Shown: piece by piece, positions 36,920 to 44,749 of the stretch
Position numbering within the stretch: position 1 is the stretch's first letter
Layout: every line of letters begins with the position of its first letter
Assembly (NCBI GenBank): GCA_963759295.1
Contig: CAVWYT010000010.1
Coordinates: forward strand, 434,001-498,000
Direction: 5' to 3'
Length of the DNA: 64,000 nt
DNA from: WHSW01 sp963759295
GTDB lineage: Bacteria; Actinomycetota; Thermoleophilia; Solirubrobacterales; 70-9
The notes under the pieces: model-generated
Databases searched by the model: none
The model's input: only the letters and a program-made list of their open reading frames with translations
What the model was told of the DNA's origin: nothing
Program-made: the position numbers and the translations under genes

Positions 36920-37555
36920 TCAGAGCTCGAGGGCGGCGCGGATCTCCGGCATCGCCTGATCATTGTCCCGGAAGTGAACGGCGCTCATGCCGAGCTCTCG
37001 CGCCGTCTCGACGTTGACGAGCACGTCGTCGACGAAGAGGCAGTCTCGGGCCCCGATCCCGTTGCCGAGCCGTTCGAGGGTGAGCTCGTAGATCGGCGGG
37101 TCGGGCTTTCGCATGCCGACGAAGGCCGAGTCGACGACGAGCTCGAAGATCTCGTCGACGGGCAGCATCGACCGCCACCGCGGCTCCCACTCGCGGACGT
37201 TGTTGGTGAGCAGGGCCATTCTCCGGCCGGCGGCCTTCGCCTCTCGCATCAGCTCGATCATCGGCTCGTTCGGGTCCAGCGCCTCGAAGTAGATCTCGCC
37301 GAACCGGTGCATCTCGGGGACGTGGCCGAGCTCCGGCTCGAGGGCCCCGGCGATCAGCTCGAGGAAGCGCGCCTCGGTCAGCCGCCCGGTCTCGAGCTCG
37401 AACAGCGGGTGGGCGCCGTCGCGCTCCGCGATCGCCTGCATGGCGCGGCCGAGCGCCGCGGCCGGGATCCCGCTGCGGTTCTGAAAGGCCGCGAACGAGC
37501 GCATCAACGGCGTCGTCAGCACGCCGCCGAAGTCCGAGATCACGGCCTCGATCAC
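36920..37555 (-). CDS. HAD-superfamily hydrolase (HAD-IA)
   Basis: Phosphatase-like protein of 211 residues. Motif I is ISDFGGVL, in which the usual second Asp is Gly, motif II is ALLTNN, the motif III lysine is in GMRKPDPPIYE, and motif IV is FVDDVLVN. The missing second Asp removes the general acid-base of normal HAD phosphatases, a variant known in YihX-like members. GTG 37555 overlaps the stop of the upstream gene in a GTGA arrangement. Substrate unknown. Confidence 0.88.
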   Translation of the reverse strand: MIEAVISDFGGVLTTPLMRSFAAFQNRSGIPAAALGRAMQAIAERDGAHPLFELETGRLTEARFLELIAGALEPELGHVPEMHRFGEIYFEALDPNEPMIELMREAKAAGRRMALLTNNVREWEPRWRSMLPVDEIFELVVDSAFVGMRKPDPPIYELTLERLGNGIGARDCLFVDDVLVNVETARELGMSAVHFRDNDQAMPEIRAALEL

Positions 37556-38079
37556 AGGCGCGAGAGGAGGTCGAGGACCCCCCCGCCCTCGCCACCGGGC
37601 GAGCGCAGCTGCAGGCCGATCGCGGTGCGGCGCGCGCCGCCGTCCTCGAACACCCGCGACTCGACCGCGTCGCCGGCTACCCGGATCGCCATCTGCCCGT
37701 CGGCGGGGTGGAGCTCGAGCCCGATCCGCCTCGGGACGCCCGCGGCGCCCTGCTCGCTGGACAGCAGCGTCTCCTCGAGCCGCGAGAAGGAGCCGGCGGC
37801 GCCGATCGCGCTCGCGATCAGGTCCTCGCCGTGCCCGGCCGCACCGGCGGGCCGGATAGCGGCGAGCACGAGCAGGCGCTGGTCGCCGAGGCGGGCCGAG
37901 AGCAGTCTCACGGACGCGATCTCGTCCCAGTCGAGCTCGCCGGCCAGGCGCCACGCCGGTCGTTCCGCAAGGGCGCGCGGGTCGAGCTCGGCGAGCTCGT
38001 CGCCGTGCCACTCGAAGCTCAGCAACTCCCCGGTCGGCGCCTCGAACTCGAGCGCCACCGCCTCGGTTGCCTCAGTCAT
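37552..38079 (-). CDS. conserved protein of unknown function (175 aa)
   Basis: Soluble beta-rich protein with no signal peptide. Pattern of hydrophobic strands with charged turns (ALEFEAPTGELLSFEWHGDEL, SVRLLSARLGDQRLLVLAAIRP) but no recognised domain. Its ATG overlaps the fxsA stop by 8 bases and its stop overlaps the HAD start, so it is the middle gene of a three-gene operon. Confidence 0.65.
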   Translation of the reverse strand: MTEATEAVALEFEAPTGELLSFEWHGDELAELDPRALAERPAWRLAGELDWDEIASVRLLSARLGDQRLLVLAAIRPAGAAGHGEDLIASAIGAAGSFSRLEETLLSSEQGAAGVPRRIGLELHPADGQMAIRVAGDAVESRVFEDGGARRTAIGLQLRSPGGEGGGVLDLLSRL

Positions 38080-38620
38080 CGCGTTCGGTGGGCGGAAGCT
38101 CGCCGGCCGGGTCGATCACCTCGTGGGCGCTGCCCTCGAAGTCGTAGTCGCGGCGGTGGCCGTTGCCGGGGGCGCGACCGGCGAACGGATCGGCGGGACG
38201 ACCCTGCGTACCGCGACCGGCGCCACCGGGCGGCGGTCCGAAGACCGTCCAGCGCATGGCCATGCGGCGCCTCGCGAGCCTCGCGACTCCGCCACGAAGC
38301 AGCGCTCGGGTCGGCGGGATCAGGAGCAGGAACCCGAACACGTCGGTGATGAAGCCCGGCGCCAGCAGGAAGGCGCCGCCGAGGATGATCATGGCGCCGT
38401 CCGCGGTCTCCCGGGCGGGCACCCGGCCCTCGGCGAGGGCGCGGTTGAACCTCATCCAAGCGGTGAGCCCCTGCCAGCGCGCAAGCGCGGCGCCGACGAA
38501 CCCGTCGAGGATCAGCAGTGCCAGGGTGGGGAGGATGCCGATCGCCTCGCCGACCTTGATGATCACGTAGAGCTCCGCGATCGGCAGGCAGATGAACAGG
38601 ATCAGCAGGATCAGCGGCAT
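38072..38620 (-). CDS. fxsA: FxsA family membrane protein
   Basis: Cytoplasmic-membrane protein of 182 residues, first gene of a three-gene operon. The family core is intact: LILLILFICLPIAELYVIIKVG as helix 1, a second helix around ILPTLALLILDGFVGAALAR, and the diagnostic DGAMIILGGAFLLAPGFITDVFGFLLLIPP segment. In E. coli FxsA relieves phage T7 exclusion by the F plasmid when overproduced. The C-terminal 60 residues are polar and variable. ATG 38620 lies six bases after TAACTT. Confidence 0.93.
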   Translation of the reverse strand: MPLILLILFICLPIAELYVIIKVGEAIGILPTLALLILDGFVGAALARWQGLTAWMRFNRALAEGRVPARETADGAMIILGGAFLLAPGFITDVFGFLLLIPPTRALLRGGVARLARRRMAMRWTVFGPPPGGAGRGTQGRPADPFAGRAPGNGHRRDYDFEGSAHEVIDPAGELPPTERDD

Positions 38621-38626
38621 GCGTAC

Positions 38627-38632
38627 AAGTTA
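38627..38632 (-). promoter_or_regulatory. -10 element TAACTT, 6 nt before ATG 38620
   Basis: Minus-strand TAACTT six bases before the fxsA start. Leaderless promoter candidate. Confidence 0.5.
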
Positions 38633-38675
38633 GAGGGCCGACCGTCCCGCGGGCAGGGCGTGGCGGGTCGTCCTC

Positions 38676-38681
38676 TACGAT
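38676..38681 (+). promoter_or_regulatory. -10 element TACGAT, 7 nt before ATG 38689
   Basis: TACGAT seven bases before the SufT-like gene start; divergent to the fxsA promoter 44 bases away. Leaderless promoter candidate. Confidence 0.5.
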
Positions 38682-38688
38682 TGGCCCC

Positions 38689-38985
38689 ATGGCCACCGAA
38701 GAGGATGTCTACGAGGCTCTCGAGGAAGTCATCGATCCCGAGCTCGGGCTCGACTTCGTCTCCCTGGGGCTTGTCTACGACGTCGACGTCGAGGGGCCGG
38801 AGGTGTTCGTGACCTTCACCCTGACGACGCCGGCCTGCCCGATCGGACCGCAGGTCTCCGAGCAGATGCGCGAGTTCGTCGGTGATCTCGAGGGCGTTGA
38901 GAAGGTCCACCCGAAGATGGTCTTCGACCCGCCCTGGTCTCCGGAGATGATGACCGAGGACGCGAAGTTCGCTTTGGGCTTCTAA
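38689..38985 (+). CDS. SufT-like metal-sulfur cluster assembly factor (MIP18/DUF59)
   Basis: A 98-residue protein of the PaaD/MIP18 family that helps load Fe-S clusters onto target proteins. Conserved VIDPELGLDFVSLGLVYDV and the LTTPACPIGPQV loop with the functional cysteine are present. In many Actinobacteria the gene closes the suf operon; here it is alone, about 20 kb from the suf genes at 58874-64000. Cytoplasmic. Confidence 0.9.
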   Translation: MATEEDVYEALEEVIDPELGLDFVSLGLVYDVDVEGPEVFVTFTLTTPACPIGPQVSEQMREFVGDLEGVEKVHPKMVFDPPWSPEMMTEDAKFALGF

Positions 38986-39240
38986 ACGGCTTGCCTATGC
39001 GGTTTCCGGGTGCCGCGCAGAGCCGCTTGACCGAAACTGCAACCCTAGCCCTCGCGCCGCACCGCGATCTTCCGCCGCGTCCCGCTGGAGTGCCGGACCC
39101 GAGGAGATCGAGGCGCTCGCGAAGCGGCGGACGTGGTCGAGATCAACACCGGCGCCGGGCACACCGACGCCGCGGCGGTCGGGCTCTTTGGCGCGTCGAG
39201 CGGGCCATCGGACGATAGGCTCCGGTCGGATTCGACCATA

Positions 39241-39246
39241 GGAGGA
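39241..39246 (+). promoter_or_regulatory. ribosome-binding site GGAGGA before a 53-codon gene
   Basis: Strong Shine-Dalgarno sequence six bases before GTG 39252, which defines a gene otherwise easily missed. A TAGGCT at 39216-39221 could be its -10. Confidence 0.6.
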
Positions 39247-39251
39247 CCGCA

Positions 39252-39413
39252 GTGGAGACGGAGAGGGAGCATCTCGAGCGTCGTGAGCGGCCTTACGGCG
39301 GCCGTGAAGATGAAGAAACAGGCGCGGGCGCCAAAGACTTCATGTTCGGAGTGATGGGAATCGGCGCGATCGTCGTCATCGCGATCGCTTTCGCCATCTT
39401 CAGCAACATCTAA
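39252..39413 (+). CDS. 53-residue tail-anchored membrane protein
   Basis: A very short gene from GTG 39252 to TAA 39413. The first 30 residues are highly charged (METEREHLERRERPYGGRED), and the C-terminus is a single hydrophobic helix (FMFGVMGIGAIVVIAIAFAI) ending FSNI, giving a tail-anchored topology. The excellent ribosome site and clean charged-then-hydrophobic layout support it. Upstream bases 38986-39240 show no convincing gene. Function unknown. Confidence 0.7.
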   Translation: METEREHLERRERPYGGREDEETGAGAKDFMFGVMGIGAIVVIAIAFAIFSNI

Positions 39414-39714
39414 GAGCCGATACGAGTAGGCGTCGGGCGCGTCAAGCGCGCGCGCCGAGCCCTCACCGCCTCGAGGCGGCCGACAACGGGATCCACCCGC
39501 TGGCGCCGCCGAGGTCGACGTCACGCGCCCTCTCGCGTTTCGATCTCGGAACGCGGCCGAATGCCACGGACGCGATCGTTTCAACCTCAAACTGAAACCG
39601 AGCGGCCACGCGCAGGATCGACCAATGGGTGGAATCGGCTCGTTTGCCCTGCAACCGAGCACAAACCGCGACACTCACGGAGTGCAGCGTTCGCAAACCC
39701 TACGGTTGGAGCTC
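39414..39714. other. 301-base gap, nothing convincing
   Basis: Lower-GC intergenic region between the 53-residue gene and the small barrel-protein gene. A 77-codon minus-strand reading frame (39463-39696) has no ribosome site, no recognisable domain and an Arg-rich end, so it is not called. Confidence 0.5.
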
Positions 39715-40002
39715 TCAGGAAAATGGGCGTTGTATCTTGACCTCGCAGAGGTCAACGGAGGCCCGCGTGCCGGGGGTTTCCGACGCATCCATGCGCTCGA
39801 AGACCGCGCTCGCGTCGCGCATCTTCTGCTCCGTCTCGAAGTATCCGACGAACAGGGCCGTCCCCTGTGCTTCGTCGACAAACAACTCAAATCCGGTGGC
39901 GTCGACGCCGGGCGGAGGTCCCTCCGACTCCTCGGTCTCGGCAACGATCTCCGAGATCCTCTCAGCGGTCACTTCGGTGAATCTGACAACACGTGCGTGC
40001 AT
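39715..40002 (-). CDS. small dimeric alpha-beta barrel-like protein, copy 1
   Basis: A 95-residue protein starting MHARVVRFTEVTAERI, with FELFVDEAQGTALFVGYFETEQKMRDA, the strand-helix order of ABM/EthD-like ferredoxin folds. It shares the MHAR start, the central yETE segment and a final SVDLCEVK/SVSIYEVA strand with the protein at 40678-40980, so the two are paralogues. ATG 40002 follows AGGAGGAG; the longer reading frame upstream is not needed. Usually such proteins are small monooxygenases or ligand binders; no active residue can be named. Confidence 0.75.
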   Translation of the reverse strand: MHARVVRFTEVTAERISEIVAETEESEGPPPGVDATGFELFVDEAQGTALFVGYFETEQKMRDASAVFERMDASETPGTRASVDLCEVKIQRPFS

Positions 40003-40141
40003 GCACTCCTCCTCATCGGACTGGCTGGCGCGCGAGCCTATGGGAGGGTCGACCGCGATGGCCTTCTCGGCCGCAGACGCCCGGGCAACGCGTGCCTGCA
40101 CCCCAACGAAAGGGGGGACGATCGAGACCGATGAGCCCCCG

Positions 40142-40549
40142 CTACTCCGACAGCCCGGCGGCTTCGAGGGCGGCGCTCTCGTCATAGAACTCGCGGAAGC
40201 GCACGATCATGCCGTCCCGGATCGTGAGCAGCTCGTAGTTGATCGAGCGAACCTCGACGCCGCTCATCGCCCCTGTTCCCACCTCGAGTCCGACGACCAG
40301 GACATCATCGCTGCCGCAGTCGACGATCCGCTGGACCTCGAACCGGTAGTCGGCGAAGCTCTCGAGCCAGCTTTCGAGCGCCTCCCTGACGCCCTCTCGG
40401 CCCCGGTAGGTCGATCGTTCCTCGCGTGGGGTCCACTCGACCTCGGGGTCACAGAACCCCATGATCCTCGGCAGGCCGGTCAAGAACTCCGCCTTGCTTC
40501 CCGTCGGCTCGTAGAAGCGGGCGACCAGCTCCACGTTCTCCTGCGACAT
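40142..40549 (-). CDS. SnoaL-like / NTF2-fold protein (MSQENVE type)
   Basis: A 135-residue protein opening MSQENVELVARFYEP, a start very common in the expanded NTF2-like family of Thermoleophilia. EVEWTPREERSTYRGREGVREAL and YELLTIRDGMIVRFREFYDESAALEAAGLSE are the conserved strand-helix and C-terminal features. Flanked on both sides by the paralogous small barrel proteins. Ligand unknown. A degraded relative lies at 41170-41256. Confidence 0.85.
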   Translation of the reverse strand: MSQENVELVARFYEPTGSKAEFLTGLPRIMGFCDPEVEWTPREERSTYRGREGVREALESWLESFADYRFEVQRIVDCGSDDVLVVGLEVGTGAMSGVEVRSINYELLTIRDGMIVRFREFYDESAALEAAGLSE

Positions 40550-40558
40550 CGCCCGCGC

Positions 40559-40564
40559 AGTATC
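40559..40564 (-). promoter_or_regulatory. -10-like GATACT, 9 nt before ATG 40549
   Basis: Minus-strand GATACT nine bases before the SnoaL-like gene start, no ribosome site. A weaker member of the leaderless class. Confidence 0.35.
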
Positions 40565-40677
40565 TCGCTGTGCCGGCAGGTCGCGAGCTTGGCGTCGCCG
40601 CTTCGCATCCCGCCGCCGGTCCAGGTTTGTTCGGCTGAGCCGGTGAGCCTCCTCAGCAGACCTTGGCGTGGTCAGCG

Positions 40678-40980
40678 TCAGCCGCGTGTTTCGTGCAGGG
40701 CAACCTCGTAGATGGAGACGCTCGTCCGACTCACGCCGGGGTCCGCTGGCGACATCGCGTTCAGTGCCTCGTCGCCTCGGCGCAGCTCTTCCTCCGTCTC
40801 GTAGAGCGTGATGCCGAGGCGATTACCTGTCTTACGGTCGACGAGCATCCACATTTCCTTGACCCCCTCCAGGCCCTCGGGAGGCGATTCCCGCCCGGCC
40901 TCGATCCGACTACGGATTTCCTCGACCGCGCTGTCGGTTTGACCAGGATCGCCCTCGAACATCGCTATCCGGGCATGCAT
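40678..40980 (-). CDS. small dimeric alpha-beta barrel-like protein, copy 2
   Basis: A 100-residue paralogue of the protein at 39715-40002, beginning MHARIAMFEGDPGQTD, with MWMLVDRKTGNRLGITLYETEEELRRGDEAL and SVSIYEVAL. It has the antibiotic-biosynthesis-monooxygenase-like ferredoxin fold pattern without identifiable catalytic residues. ATG 40980 follows GAGGAGGT; TTGGGC (41036-41041) and TACATT (41013-41018, 17-base spacer) form a plausible promoter. Confidence 0.75.
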   Translation of the reverse strand: MHARIAMFEGDPGQTDSAVEEIRSRIEAGRESPPEGLEGVKEMWMLVDRKTGNRLGITLYETEEELRRGDEALNAMSPADPGVSRTSVSIYEVALHETRG

Positions 40981-41012
40981 GGCGACCTCCTCTCGAATCT
41001 CCGGGTGCGTCG

Positions 41013-41041
41013 AATGTATCTCAACCGAAGGCAGGGCCCAA
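41013..41041 (-). promoter_or_regulatory. promoter TTGGGC-17-TACATT for barrel-protein copy 2
   Basis: Minus-strand -35 (41036-41041) and -10 (41013-41018) with a 17-base spacer, giving a leadered transcript that includes the GAGGAGGT ribosome site. Confidence 0.45.
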
Positions 41042-41169
41042 GGCGGTCGACCCGTTCACAGAGCCCGCCGCAGGGCGACGCGATCGAGCGAACGGCGTTG
41101 CTCCCTTTGCCCCTTCTGTGGGCGGCGCCGTTCGCTCCCACCCAAGCCGCCGTGTTCAGTCGGCCCCGT

Positions 41170-41256
41170 CTACTCCCGCAGCCCGACGGCTTCGAGGGCT
41201 TGTGCCTCGGATCTCCTCCGCTTCGACGCGATCCGGACCATGGCTCCAAGAGCTTC
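41170..41256 (-). pseudogene. 3' fossil of a SnoaL-like gene
   Basis: The last 29 codons of a lost NTF2-like gene: MVRIASKRRRSEAQALEAVGLRE then TAG matches the C-terminus of the intact gene at 40142 (MIVRFREFYDESAALEAAGLSE). The final 30 bases agree at 27 positions. Nothing upstream on that strand reads as the rest of the gene. The flanks, 40981-41169 and 41257-41405, hold no other recognisable gene. Confidence 0.5.
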
Positions 41257-41405
41257 GGGTGTACTCGCCCGGCCCGCCGGCGGGGGCGCAAGAGCCGCTG
41301 CAGACGCGTCGGCGGCAATCCCGCCCTCGGCCGTGTCGTATAGCTTGGGGTGCGGCCGCGACCGGGGGTCGTGGCGGCGTGTCGAGGACACAAGAGGAGT
41401 GACCA

Positions 41406-42959
41406 ATGGCCGAAGGCTTTCGTTTCCGGGTCGTTGTCGTAGCGCTGGGACTGCTCGCCGGTGCGCTCGCACTCACGGCGTCCGCCGACGCCGGTACCTA
41501 TGCGGCACGGTTCTGTGTCGAGGGGGTCACTCCCGCCGGCGACAAGGGGCCGTTCGAGCGCTTCGGCAACGAGACTGTGTTCCAGGCCAGCAACGCTTGC
41601 GGCAACGCCAACGGGCTGCGGGTGAGCCAGAACGCGGGCAACGCCGGCAACGACGGCGTCTTCGGGCGCTGGCTCGCCGAGCGACCGGAGGGGATCACGG
41701 TCACCCAGATCGACTACAAGGCCAAGGGCAGCGACCAGTCGGGCGGCTACTTCCCGCAGGTGATCGGCACGGTGCCCGCGGGCGGCCTCGGGATCCTCAA
41801 CGGTGGCGGGGAGCTCGATGGAGCGTTCAAGGATTTCTCGGTCACCGGAGACGTGCGCCGGTTCGGCATCCAGCTGATCTGTCAAACCGGCTCCAGCGCT
41901 TGCGCCGACACTCCGCCCGGCGGCCCCGAGGTGGCGCTCAAGAACGTCAGCTACACGCTGTCGGATCCGAGCGCGCCCTCGATCACGGTCACAGGTGGGT
42001 CGTTGTTCGAGGCTCCCGTACAGACCGGAGGGCAGACGATCTCCTTCGACGCCGCCGATTCCGGCTCGGGCGTCTACCGCGCGATCGCGGTGGTCAACGG
42101 CGAGGACGCCTCGGCGTCGCCGGGCGCCTGCCAGCTCGGCGACGGCTTTGCGGCCGGCTTCCAGCCCTGTCCGGCGACGCTCAGCGGCCAGATCGGCGTC
42201 GACACCGCGGCCCCGCCGTGGCGAAACGGCCGCAACAACGTGCGCACCTGCGTCGAGGACTACTCCGCCGGCAGCAGGGTCTGCGGTTCGCCGCAGAAGC
42301 TGCGCGTCCTCAATGGGTGCGTCGGCAACTCGGCGCCCACCGACATCGGCTCGACGATGACGCTCGGCTGGCCGGGCAAGCGCGGCGTCGTTCGCACTCG
42401 CCAGGGGCGCGCCCGTAAGGCGACCGCGCGCGTGTTCGGTCCCGGCGCCGTGCCCTTGGCCGGCGCGGCGGTCTGTTTCTCGCGCGGGATCCCGACAGAC
42501 GACAAGGGCCTCGAGCGGGTGATCGAGGCCGGGGCGATCACCGGGCCGGATGGCCGCGCCGCGGTCAAGGTCCGCGCCCAGTCGAGCCGCGCGGTGTGGG
42601 CGACGTACTGGGCCGGTCCCGAGGAGCCGATCACGAAGCGGATCGAGCTTCGCGTCTCGCCCGCGGTGCGACTCGAGCTGCGCAAGGCGAAGCAGCCGAA
42701 GGTCGGCGACAAGATCGTCGTGGTCGCGCTGCTGCGCGGCAAGTACAAGGCCGACCGCACTGTCTGCTTCTACGCCACCGGGCCCGGGCGCGACAAGTTC
42801 GCCTGCGACGAGACCGGTCAGGGCGGCCGCGCCCGAGCCGGCTTCAAGCCCGACGAGCCGGGCAAGGTCAGCTTCTATGCCAGGGTCCCGAACCAGCGCG
42901 ACTACCCCTACACTCGCGGCCGCTCGGTGCGCAAGGCGATACGCATCGCCGAGCGCTGA
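41406..42959 (+). CDS. secreted protein with Ig-like C-terminal repeats, unknown function
   Basis: Exported protein of 517 residues. The signal peptide is about 29 residues (FRFRVVVVALGLLAGALALT, cleavage near ADA-G). The mature part starts with a jelly-roll-like, cysteine-containing domain (YAARFCVEGVTPAGDKGPFERFGN), then a Ser/Asp-rich linker with FDAADSGSGVYRA. It ends in two beta-sandwich segments (ARVFGPGAVPLAGAAVCFSR and a second around KVGDKIVVVALLRGKYK). The layout is that of surface or extracellular binding proteins expanded in Solirubrobacterales; no catalytic motif is seen. ATG 41406 is preceded by GAGGAGT. Convergent with a transporter gene across a hairpin. Confidence 0.75.
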   Translation: MAEGFRFRVVVVALGLLAGALALTASADAGTYAARFCVEGVTPAGDKGPFERFGNETVFQASNACGNANGLRVSQNAGNAGNDGVFGRWLAERPEGITVTQIDYKAKGSDQSGGYFPQVIGTVPAGGLGILNGGGELDGAFKDFSVTGDVRRFGIQLICQTGSSACADTPPGGPEVALKNVSYTLSDPSAPSITVTGGSLFEAPVQTGGQTISFDAADSGSGVYRAIAVVNGEDASASPGACQLGDGFAAGFQPCPATLSGQIGVDTAAPPWRNGRNNVRTCVEDYSAGSRVCGSPQKLRVLNGCVGNSAPTDIGSTMTLGWPGKRGVVRTRQGRARKATARVFGPGAVPLAGAAVCFSRGIPTDDKGLERVIEAGAITGPDGRAAVKVRAQSSRAVWATYWAGPEEPITKRIELRVSPAVRLELRKAKQPKVGDKIVVVALLRGKYKADRTVCFYATGPGRDKFACDETGQGGRARAGFKPDEPGKVSFYARVPNQRDYPYTRGRSVRKAIRIAER

Positions 42960-42962
42960 CCC

Positions 42963-42996
42963 GGAGGACGGGAGCTGCGTAGCCTAGGCGTCCTCC
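42963..42996. terminator. hairpin between convergent genes
   Basis: GGAGGACG (42963-42970) and CGTCCTCC (42989-42996) are perfect complements with an 18-base loop, spanning the stop codon of the transporter gene. Candidate bidirectional terminator without a U tract. Confidence 0.4.
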
Positions 42997-43859
42997 AGGT
43001 GCGCCGCCGCCACCGGCGCCGGGGTGAGCGCCGCGGCGACGATCACCAGCGCGAACGCGCCCAGGCGCAGCAGTACCTCGGCCGGCTGATCGGGGAACGG
43101 CTCGGTGAAGACGAGCGGTCCGGCGGCGATCGTCAGCGCGTTGGCGGCGACGCTGGTGATCGCGATCACCGGCACCGCCTTGCCGACCTGAAGGCTGCGA
43201 GCCGAGACGACCAGCCCGACCGCCGAGGCGACGGCGATCAGCACCGCCAGCGGGCTGAACAGGATCGCCGCCCAGTGCGCGTCGCCGAGCTCGGAGCTGA
43301 GCGCCTTGATCGCCGTGTCCGACGCGGCCCAGAAGAGGCCCGCCGAGGCTCCGAACATGACGCCCTCGCGAGGGTTGCGTGCCGCGGCGAACCCGACCGC
43401 GGCCGCGGCGACGATCACCATGACCTCATAGGCGACCAACCGCCCGGACTCGTAGTCTGAATGCGCCTCGCCGCCAGCGCCCTCGAGCGTCGCGGCCAGG
43501 AAAGCGAGCCCGAGCGCTGCGAGCGCGACGCCGATCCATTCGCGCCGCGTCACCTGGTGGGCGAACAGTCGATCGGCGCTCACGGTGAGCAGCACGAGCC
43601 CACCGGCGATCACCGACTGGACCAGCGAGATCGGGGCCAGCGAGAGCGCCGCGACGTGCAGCCCCCAGCCGCCGATCGCGATCAGAACCCCGAGCGTGTA
43701 GGCGGGCGCCCGGAAGAGAGCCAGCGAGGTGCGCACCGGGCGGCGCATGTCGACGGGCGCCGAGGCGACCGCGCCTCGGTGCTTGTAGAGGAAGCCGAGC
43801 ACGGAGGCGAACGCCGTCGCCAGCGCCAGCAGGAGGCCGATCTCGACCGAGAGCCTCAG
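42984..43859 (-). CDS. DMT-superfamily transporter (NIPA/EamA-like)
   Basis: Integral membrane protein with about 9-10 helices. The clear GTG start at 43802 would cut into the first helix; reading back in frame to CTG 43859 adds RLSVEIGLLLALATAFASV and completes it, so the longer form (291 residues) is preferred with caution. GWGLHVAALSLAPISLVQSVIAGGLV is typical of the NIPA-like branch of DMT transporters. It begins 4 bases after the stop of the 78-residue gene, so the two are coupled. Substrate unknown. Confidence 0.75.
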   Translation of the reverse strand: MRLSVEIGLLLALATAFASVLGFLYKHRGAVASAPVDMRRPVRTSLALFRAPAYTLGVLIAIGGWGLHVAALSLAPISLVQSVIAGGLVLLTVSADRLFAHQVTRREWIGVALAALGLAFLAATLEGAGGEAHSDYESGRLVAYEVMVIVAAAAVGFAAARNPREGVMFGASAGLFWAASDTAIKALSSELGDAHWAAILFSPLAVLIAVASAVGLVVSARSLQVGKAVPVIAITSVAANALTIAAGPLVFTEPFPDQPAEVLLRLGAFALVIVAAALTPAPVAAAHLEDA

Positions 43860-43863
43860 ACGA

Positions 43864-44100
43864 TCAGGCGGCCGCGCCCGGGCTCTGGTCGGGCGGCTGC
43901 GGGCCCTTGGGCTCGAGCTCGGCGTCGAGCTGGATCGCGCGGATCGCGTGCTCGTCGGGGAGCTTTGCGAGGACGTCGTGGATCAGAGCCTGGATCTCGC
44001 CCTCGTCGTGGCCGAAATCATCGAGCAGGCTGCGCAGCGCCGTGTGCGTGATCTTGAGCTGCGCCGGCGTGAGCTCGAGGTGATAGTTGATCGACTCCAC
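43864..44100 (-). CDS. small conserved protein of unknown function (78 aa)
   Basis: Two-helix soluble protein: YHLELTPAQLKITHTALRSLLDDFGHDEGEIQALIHDVL followed by AIRAIQLDAELE and a Pro-rich tail (read in short segments). No family recognised. GTG 44100 lies 7 bases after TAAGAT. First gene of a two-gene unit with the DMT transporter. Confidence 0.65.
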   Translation of the reverse strand: MESINYHLELTPAQLKITHTALRSLLDDFGHDEGEIQALIHDVLAKLPDEHAIRAIQLDAELEPKGPQPPDQSPGAAA

Positions 44101-44107
44101 GGCGCAG

Positions 44108-44113
44108 ATCTTA
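44108..44113 (-). promoter_or_regulatory. -10 element TAAGAT, 7 nt before GTG 44100
   Basis: Minus-strand TAAGAT seven bases before the GTG, no ribosome site. Leaderless promoter candidate. Confidence 0.5.
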
Positions 44114-44184
44114 CGTCCCCCGCGCCCACTTGCAGGGAAATCGGGTTGCCCACTCGCCTCGCTTGGGGTCCGGCGTGGCCGGCG

Positions 44185-44640
44185 CTAGATCGCGACGGTC
44201 GTCCACTCCGCACGCTCGCGGACGTCCGCGTCGGTGAGCCCGGGCCGTTGCAGGATCACCTCGTGCGCCGCCCCGTCGGGATCGACGTATCCCATGATCC
44301 AGAGGCTTCCCATGTCGCGGACATCGCCGTCGGCAGAGCCCTCGGCCTCGATCCGGCGGCGGAGCTCTCTGAACGCCCGCTCCGAGGGTGCGAGCAGGGC
44401 GAAGTGGTCGAGACGACCACGGCGGAACATCGCCGATGGCGGCGGCGGTCCCGGCCCATCCAGAAGCTCGAACGGGTGCAGAACCGTCGTCGGGCCGACC
44501 TTCAAGAACACGTGGCGCAGCCCTTCCTCCGTCATGTCGAGCGTGACCTCGGCTTCGAACACGCGCACGTAGAAAGCCACCAGACGGTCCATGTCGTCGG
44601 TGAGGAAGGTCAGGTGGTGGACGCCGTCGACGAGCTGCAC
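44185..44640 (-). CDS. VOC family protein (glyoxalase/dioxygenase fold)
   Basis: A 151-residue single-chain VOC protein with two beta-alpha-beta-beta-beta modules: VDGVHHLTFLTDDMDRLVAFYVRVF and DHFALLAPSERAFRELRRRI, then DPDGAAHEVIL. The metal ligand positions H8/H9, His of DHFAL and Glu of HEVIL are filled, so a mono-metal lyase, isomerase or dioxygenase is plausible. GTG 44640 lies six bases after the -10-like TAGGAC (44647-44652). Substrate unknown. Confidence 0.85.
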   Translation of the reverse strand: MQLVDGVHHLTFLTDDMDRLVAFYVRVFEAEVTLDMTEEGLRHVFLKVGPTTVLHPFELLDGPGPPPPSAMFRRGRLDHFALLAPSERAFRELRRRIEAEGSADGDVRDMGSLWIMGYVDPDGAAHEVILQRPGLTDADVRERAEWTTVAI

Positions 44641-44749
44641 GTGAGTGTCCTAATCGATCGCGAGAGCGCGCGACGACAGAGCGCGCACGCCTCGCGCCGG
44701 CTGGGCTGCTTCATTTGAGCGCCGGGTGGGGCGCTTCCCGGCCCGACCC

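Noticed and set aside
39463..39696. 77-codon minus-strand frame
   Set aside because: No ribosome site, no -10 at the leaderless distance and no family resemblance.
40103..40118. CCCC...GGGG hairpin downstream of the SnoaL-like gene
   Set aside because: Only four base pairs with a seven-base loop; too weak to call a terminator.
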